A stretch of 64,000 bases of DNA from Paratinospora sagittata (lineage: Eukaryota > Streptophyta > Magnoliopsida > Ranunculales > Menispermaceae), in the NCBI GenBank assembly GCA_035771175.1, contig CM069599.1:36055562-36119561 (forward strand). Reading direction: 5' to 3'. Each line of letters opens with the position of its first letter. The first letter of the stretch is position 1. This document shows positions 58,106 through 64,000 of this stretch, one piece after another. The notes under the pieces are model-generated. The model searched no databases. It was not told the DNA's origin and was given only the letters and a program-made list of their open reading frames with translations. The position numbers were made by a program, and so were the translations under genes.

Positions 58106-58636
58106 ATGCAGATACTGGTGAAGATCCCTTCGGGGGACACAATTACGCTGGAAATGGAGGGATCGGAGACGGTGAGCGAGATTAAGGAGATGGTTCGGAA
58201 GAAGACTAGGATTCCTATCGATGAACAGAGATTGCTGTTTGGAGGGAGGCAGCTTGAGGATGACGGAAAGGTTCTTGATCAGATCAATTTGGTCCAAAAA
58301 AGGCAGCTGTGTTACGAGAATTTCGTCGGAATTGAGCCGAGGGATGGACATTCGTCTGATCATTCGGGAGTGGGAAGTGCACATCCTACGGTGATTTTAG
58401 TGCTGCGGTTGAGAGGAGGGGCGAATGAGATTTCTCATAATTTTCGTGTTCAGCGGCTCCCAAGTCTGTCTCATTCGGAGTTTTCCGACGGCGATGATCT
58501 TCCGCCGCCAACAAGGACGCCGACGATGGCGAGTAAGTTTTGTTTCGAGTTGATGAAGCTGAATGAGATTAGTTTCTCAATTCTCATATTGCTTCTTACT
58601 TTCATCATATTTCTTGACGAGGGGCTTTTGACGTGA
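58106..58636 (+). CDS. divergent ubiquitin-like protein with internal insertion
   Basis: A ubiquitin fold starts MQILVKIPSGDTITLEMEGS and keeps IPIDEQRLLFGGRQLEDDG, and the end LVLRLRGG is intact (GG at 104-105). Between NLVQKRQL and VILVLRLRGG about 28 extra residues (about 66-95) are inserted where ubiquitin has a short turn. The residue equal to K48 is Arg and that equal to K11 is Asp; the K6, K27 and K33 equivalents remain. After GG comes a 71-residue tail including a Pro-rich DDLPPPTRTP and a hydrophobic stretch ISFSILILLLTFIIFL (155-170), ending within a MITE that supplies the stop. A donor-like GCGA|GTAAGT at 58533 suggests the tail may instead be intronic, with an acceptor TTTTCTCAG at 58815. 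As read it is 176 residues. Confidence 0.6.
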   Translation: MQILVKIPSGDTITLEMEGSETVSEIKEMVRKKTRIPIDEQRLLFGGRQLEDDGKVLDQINLVQKRQLCYENFVGIEPRDGHSSDHSGVGSAHPTVILVLRLRGGANEISHNFRVQRLPSLSHSEFSDGDDLPPPTRTPTMASKFCFELMKLNEISFSILILLLTFIIFLDEGLLT

Positions 58637-58772
58637 TCATCCTTCAAAAATAAAATAATTTTACAAATAACATCCGCGCACACTTATTTGCAGAGGCAAA
58701 TGAGTCATTATTTGTGTGGGGATGATATTTGTAAAATTATTTTATTTTTGAAGGGTAATATGTCAAAAGCCC
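58622..58772. mobile_element. Mutator-like MITE with 10-bp target duplication
   Basis: TCTTGACGAG is repeated exactly at 58612-58621 and 58773-58782. The 151-bp insert has long inverted arms: GGGCTTTTGACGTGATCATC at the left, against GGGCTTTTGACATATTACCC for the complement of the right end, then a shared 20-mer TTCAAAAATAAAATAATTTT on each arm. Arms are about 60 bp each around a short loop. The 9-10 bp duplication and long TIRs are typical of Mutator-like elements. Confidence 0.88.
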
Positions 58773-59400
58773 TCTTGACGAGTATATTCAAGTATATCGT
58801 GTTTTATTTTCTCAGAAAAAAGATATGCTTTTAAAAAAAATAAAAATAAAAAAAATTGCTCACTTCCTTCAAGACGTGCATTAGCCTGCGTGGTTAATTG
58901 TTGATATTCAAGGACATGATCATTTCAAACATCTTTGTTGTGATTAGCCTGGGGTAAGCAAGCGTCTGTATTTCTTATTGCACCATTGTTTTGCTTCATT
59001 TATGTGGTTTTACTTTAATGAGGATCTAGATTGTGTGGGTGATTTTGAAGTTGATTCCTCTTGTTGAAGATAATATAATTTATATGTCTATGAGTTATTA
59101 TTCTTATGGAGCAAATGCTTGCTTTATAGAATGTTGACTTCAATTTGGCTTCACTAGTTGTGGATTGGAACATTGTGTTGTTTGAGGATAGCGTCTATGT
59201 ATACGCTTGCCTTTTGTTGTGTTTGGTTGTTTTCTTGATTTCCTTGGCCTTTTTTTCTTTTGTTTTCTTCTCTAAGTCCTATATAAAGACCTCTTGTTAC
59301 CTGAAAAATGATAATGTTCAATTTTTTATTCATTTTGCTCTGGTTTTGCTTGCTACTTGGGCTCTTGGAAAATGCCTCAATACTGGTTAAAGAAAGTCTT
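58773..59400. other. flank of the ubiquitin-like gene
   Basis: Contains the possible acceptor at 58815 and an A-rich exon candidate (58816-58910). The open frame 59145-59390 (LLCLVVFLISLAFFSFVFF) is hydrophobic but has no family signature. Confidence 0.35.
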
Positions 59401-60600
59401 ACATATCCTTGCATAGTTTTCTATTTTGAGTGATTTGGAACTGTCACAGCCTAGCCCTTCAGAGGCTTCACATCCTCATGGCCATGGGGACACTATTAGC
59501 TAGAGATAAGGTTTGAGATCATTTGTAACATACCACTAGGTAGTTGGTAGTTGGACCCAATTTTCAACTTTGGTCATGCATTGACCACATGGATTTGTTC
59601 TTCTGAATTAAAGACGTTTGAAAAATACGCTTGGATAGCAACCCCACCCACACATAGAGTTCCCCCAAATGTATGTTCTCAAGTTTGAGCTAGGCCTCCA
59701 CTTAAGGCTCACTTTCCTTTTAGTACACACTGCACGCTTTATGTGGGATTATCACAATCTATTCCTACAACATAGGCATAACGTTCTTATTGAGACCACT
59801 AGCTCACTTGTAGCACCCCTGGGCGTCACTTTGATACCATCTCTAACAACATATTATCATCCAATATTATTTGATTTTGGACTAAATTTTCCCTGGTTTC
59901 CTCACCACTTGGATGTTGGAAATATGTTTTGATATTTGATAGTGATCACAAGAAGTTTTTCATACATGATTACAAAGTTTATACTCGTTCAATGTGGGAT
60001 TGTCACCCTAGATTTTCTTTTAACTCATCAAATAGTGCTAATATAATGGTAGTAGTGGTAAAATTATAATGACATGTTGAAATGTAAGAGATAGGAGTGG
60101 GTAAATTCACAACCATAGCCCCACCAACGAGCAACATCTGTTTAGCAAACTTAAGAATCAAACTTGGGATGTCAAATTCTTGAGTTGTAGTGCTTGTTAT
60201 TTGAACTCACCCATGTAGGCACATGATGTTTGTTTTTATATTTAATGCATTAGAAAGAGGTCATTACCTAGAAGGTCTTCACACAGCTAGAATTTGCTGA
60301 ACTGTGGATGGAATCTCATGATTACCTTCTTAATCATCTTTTTTGTCTAAAAGTCTTGAAAACACAACATGATGGGAAGAAAGTGGCATCACATCGTGAT
60401 TGATAGAAAAAAAAAGGATTTTGAGTAAGTTTGGGAACAAAAATTATTGAACAATTGACAGTAGTTGGTGTCGTCTTTGCTAGCAGTAGAAGAATGAGAG
60501 CAATCAACTATCCTAATCTTATCTTTACTAGAATAGATATGTTAAGATGCAAATAGGGAGGATGTACAAATCATATTCTGTGAAGCTCCTGAATTGATGA
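59401..60600. repeat. probable repetitive DNA, family unassigned
   Basis: Blocks such as TGTGGGATTATCACAATC (59740) and AATGTGGGATTGTCACCCTA (59990) recur, and GGGATTGTCAC-type phrases with ACACTGCACGCTTTATGTGG are typical of plant non-coding repeats. No coding sequence was recognised. Confidence 0.3.
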
Positions 60601-61380
60601 TCCTAGTATCATACTTATTAGCATCCCGATTCGAATCTATGAATCTCATATTTAAGGATTCAATACAAGAGAAATTGATTCGAATCCCTAACATAAATCC
60701 CAATGCCATTGAATCTTATAGAAAATCCTAAAAAGATAGTAGAATCTTACGATTCATGTTTCAAATAATACGATTCATGATTCAAGTGATTCATGAGATT
60801 CAAAAGTGATAATATGTATAATGTATATTATAGATTTAAAATATCAAGTTTCACTTTCAATTTAAGCACTTAAAATGTATTAGCCAATTTAAAAAATGTG
60901 TACTTAGTCATAGGACCTTAAGGCATGTTTTTTACCATTTAACGTTGAAAAAAAATTTCATGTGATTTAATTTTCACAAGGATGGGTTCTTCAACAAAAA
61001 ATCAAAGTATAAAAATTAGTTCTCCTAAAAATCATACATCCTAGAGAATGTTTTTATTGGAAATGAACAATTATAAAGTATCATTTTTCAATTTTTTAAT
61101 TCAAACTCAACTCAACTAAGCCTTTTCTCAACTACATGGGGTAGGCTAACAAAATTTTAGATCATTTGAGATATTTAATTAGGATTAAAATGAGTAGTTA
61201 ACAAAACTATGTATTAAATCTCGTTTGTTTATAGAGATTGGATTATATGTGTTTTTACACAAGATTCATATAATGCATGCGAATCTTATGATTCATTGAT
61301 TTGAATCCCGATTACATTCACCTAACTCTTAAATGATTCGATTTCCATTCACGATTCTACTATTACGCCTAGTATAACTA
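60601..61380. mobile_element. possible TIR element rich in GATTC motifs
   Basis: GATTC/GAATC motifs occur repeatedly in both orientations at both ends (60628-60790 and 61262-61365), suggesting subterminal inverted repeats of a non-autonomous DNA element. A reverse LINE tail (AACTCAACTCAACTAAGCCT at 61105-61124) is inserted in the middle. Boundaries are not resolved. Confidence 0.35.
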
Positions 61381-62608
61381 TAAATATGAGGATAAAGATT
61401 TAAATGGTGTACCTAAACGTGCAAAGGAAGAAATATATGATGAAGTTGGAGTCTTTAGTTGAGCCATATATTGACAAAGAGATGCACTCTTCTGAATTCC
61501 CATAAAAGGGCCCATCATCTTCCTAATCTTATAAACCAATGTGGAGGGTGTGGTTAACAGTTGACACTGAATTTGCGCTAGGGATAGCACCAGACAAACG
61601 GCCTCATCTTCCTACTGTTATAAACCTATGTTGAAAGTTCTAAATACATGTTTCCTTGGAATGGTTTTGAAAAAAACTAGCACGACTTCTTTGTATGTGT
61701 TGTATTCCCATAGTTCTAATGCATGCAATGGTCCTAATCTAAGACATGGGAAGGATGTGTTTGAGGTTGGATCAGTATAGGGTGGGTGGAATGCTACACC
61801 ATAAATCGGTTTTGTACAAGAATATAAATTTCTTATTAGCTCTTAGTTGCAGACTAATCACGATGCATTAAAAAAATGAGGATGGTAGTTGGACAGTGTT
61901 TGACTGATCCAATCCAAAGTGGAAATTGTTGTGAATCAAAACATGAAAACTGAAGTTTCACAATGATAATTTGAAAACAAGAGGTTTGTTATAGTTATTT
62001 TGTGCAGTTCCACCAAGCTATTGGTCATATTAGAATTTTGACTAACTTTTGAGTACACACATATTTTAAGCAGAAAGGTCAAACTTTCTTAAAATTGGAT
62101 TAATTATTAACTTTATCCTGGATAGGATTTTGACTTTCTTTATTGTGTTGGGCAGAGTCAGAATCTTTGCATGGTTAAACAGATTCGAAGGGAGGTACTT
62201 AATTTATGCTATTTCTGAATAATCTCTCATTGGTTAGTTAGACATGGATTTTGCAATAAAAATAATGGATCATGGACTAAGAAGGATATCAATCAGAACT
62301 AGATTTTGAACGAAGTAGGGTCAGAGTAGAGTTGTATGAGTTATTCCTGCTTTTCCTAGCTGAGGAAATGCATCAAATGACACAAAACTACTTTTTCAGA
62401 AACAGTTTATACGACAATAATTATTTAATGTAATTATTATTATTATTATTTTTTAAGTTTATGTTGTTTCTAGTTATGTCTTACTTGCTGGTAAGTTGAC
62501 ATTTTTTCTAAATCCAGTCCATCATTTTAATTTTGTGAACTGTACATTTTGCTAATATTACTTAAGCCACATGCATGTTGGAGTTGAAATATGCCCATTT
62601 GATTTTAG
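61381..62608. other. stretch before the Ca2+-ATPase exons
   Basis: No exon of the N-terminal, calmodulin-binding part of an ACA pump was recognised here, though it would be expected upstream. An ATT run lies near 62434-62450. Confidence 0.4.
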
Positions 62609-63172
62609 TGATAGCTCCTACATCTCCAAGCGTTACTGGTGGATATGGAATTGGACAAGAAAAACTTTCTTCAATCACACAGAATCATGGTTCAACTTTT
62701 CTAGATTGTCATGGAGGGGTAAGTTTAGAACATACACATTTTACTTTAATTATCCCCCGACCATCTCTCTCTCTCTCTCTCTCTCTCTGTTCTTTCTCTA
62801 CTTTATATAATTTATTTTCCATGGTGACACATCAGGTTAAGGGGCTGGCATCAAGACTAAAAACCTGTTTAGAGAAGGGAATTAGTGGAGATGATGCAGA
62901 TTTGCAAAGTCGGTGGAACGCATTTGGTTCAAATACATATCCAAGAAAAAAAGGGATGAGCTTTTGGGTATATATAGAACACAACTCAACTCCAAAATCT
63001 CATTTTTTTAATCTATTTCTGTCTTAAGTAGGAAGCTTGCACTCTTAAAAACAATTTTGCTTATTCTCTTTATTCCTTATAGGTGTTCCTTTGGGAGGCG
63101 TGGCAAGATTTAACCCTGATAATATTGATGATAGCAGCAGTAGCATCTATGATATTAAGCACAAAGATGGAG
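62609..63172 (+). CDS. autoinhibited Ca2+-ATPase (ACA8/9/10-type), three internal exons
   Basis: Exons 62609-62718, 62836-62967 and 63083-63172 join in frame and encode about 110 residues: GGYGIGQEKLSSITQNHG, then VKGLASRLKTCLEKGISGDD and RWNAFGSNTYPRKKGMSFW, then VFLWEAWQDLTLIILMIAAV with the first membrane helix. This is the segment between the N-terminal calmodulin-binding region and TM1 of plasma-membrane ACAs. Splice sites: GGG|GTAAGT, TGG|GTATAT, GAG|GTGAGC, with acceptors TTTTAG, ATCAG and TTATAG. No stops or shifts occur. Neither the N-terminal exons nor the actuator and DKTG-containing exons are in the window, so the gene may continue to the right or be a fragment. ACA10 lies next to CMO in Arabidopsis. 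Confidence 0.8.
62766..62789 (+). repeat. (CT)n microsatellite in Ca2+-ATPase intron
   Basis: About 12 CT units within the 117-bp intron between the first and second visible exons. Confidence 0.9.
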
Positions 63173-64000
63173 GTGAGCCATATCCAAGGGTATTTTTGTC
63201 ATCATTTTGTTTAGTGCTAATTGGTACTAGTTACATGTGGTTACCAACTTATGTTATAGTTTGTTCATCTGGGCTTGTGTATTGGTGTGGTCAAGGTGGT
63301 TAGATGTTTGGCTTGTTTAGGTGTTTTGTATCGGATTTGTCAAAAAAAAAGGAAGGCATTTTAAATCTCTTCTTGATTTCTGCTTATGTGTCGTGAGAGC
63401 ATGTTTACTAAATCCTGAATTACATCCTTTTTTTTTTCTTGATAGCCTTGGTTATCCTGTTAGTATTAGAAATGTTAGAATAGTCCAACGGGGAGAACAC
63501 ATACCCCCACTAGCATATACCTGAGGCTAAGAAGGGATTTGATCTCAAGGCCTTATCCTTTGCTAATTAAGAATTAGGTCAACTCACACAATCCTTGCAG
63601 GTTTCTAAATTATGACTAGGAAAAAAAAAGGTGTACTACCTCTACCTTGGATTTTGTAACAAGTACACTAAAGTTCACTTAGGAAATCAACATGTTGGAC
63701 TCCGCCACTCACAACTCACATTCATACACAGGATTTACATCCCCATGCCTTGAGATGCCCCACCTATCTTTAACAGTGAAGAGGTCAGTCAAGTCCTAGT
63801 GATGCTTTAACTTCAGCAGAGTCATTGAGTTTTTCAACGTGTCTGCTACTGTTTTTTCCATTGAATCTGCTACATCAAGATAACTAGATGTATCACAATA
63901 TTGAAAACTAAGATGTAGCAGATCATATCTTCAAAGCTATACTTAATTGGTGATTTGTACTAAGATTTTTCTCTACAATAGAAAATTTGACTGGATCCTA
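63173..64000. other. Ca2+-ATPase intron or flank to window end
   Basis: Starts with the donor GTGAGC. No further exon with ACA motifs (such as the KTEG-W-YDG region) was seen. Confidence 0.4.

Noticed and set aside
1..64000. CRISPR arrays, rRNA or intact tRNA genes
   Set aside because: None seen; tRNA-like boxes found belong to SINEs.

Overview
This window is nuclear DNA of a flowering plant, most likely a eudicot. The genes are split by GT-AG introns, the intergenic DNA is long and AT-rich with TA/TG/AAG/ATT microsatellites, and there are remains of plant retrotransposons (Ty1-copia, RTE- and L1-type LINEs, Au-type and other tRNA-derived SINEs, TGTAACACCCC-type LTRs) and DNA elements (hAT- and Mutator-like MITEs). 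A cucurbit is my guess from the general look of the repeats; nothing in the sequence proves it. One assembly gap of 100 N lies at 9546-9645.

Genes, left to right: a beta-COP coatomer gene (minus, 10989-13037 coding, 3' part missing near the gap); OSTC, an oligosaccharyltransferase subunit (plus, 14370-14885); two PIRL leucine-rich-repeat genes arranged tail to tail (plus 24319-26398, minus 28339-30403); a MANNAN SYNTHESIS-RELATED O-fucosyltransferase-family gene (plus, six exons, 42840-46994); a choline-monooxygenase-like Rieske gene (plus, ten exons, 48065-51433); a LOB-domain gene (plus, two exons, 51932-52872); a divergent ubiquitin-like gene (plus, from 58106); and three exons of an autoinhibited Ca2+-ATPase (plus, 62609-63172) that runs off the window or is a fragment.

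The gene order OSTC - PIRL - CMO - Ca2+-ATPase matches, as I recall it, Arabidopsis AT4G29870-AT4G29880-AT4G29890-AT4G29900, so most of the right two thirds is a conserved syntenic block into which MSR, LBD, the ubiquitin-like gene and many transposons are interleaved. The genes do not form a pathway. They cover ER/Golgi housekeeping (beta-COP, OSTC, MSR), signalling and transcription (PIRL, LBD, Ca2+-ATPase) and a plastid Rieske oxygenase.

Region by region: 1-9.5 kb is repeat graveyard; 10-15 kb holds the divergent beta-COP/OSTC pair, both with AAACCCTA telo-boxes; 15-24 kb is LINE/SINE/copia debris; 24-31 kb is the PIRL pair; 31-42 kb is repeats, including an LTR nested in a hAT-like element and ending in a 287-bp hairpin; 42.8-53 kb is a dense cluster of MSR, CMO and LBD; 54-57 kb is a second LTR of the same family; 58-64 kb holds the ubiquitin-like gene with a Mutator-like MITE in its 3' part, then repeats and the Ca2+-ATPase exons. 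The points most worth following are the ubiquitin-like gene with its internal insertion and MITE-provided stop, the hairpin, the intron-like layout shared by two LTRs, the truncated beta-COP, and the tail-to-tail PIRL pair.
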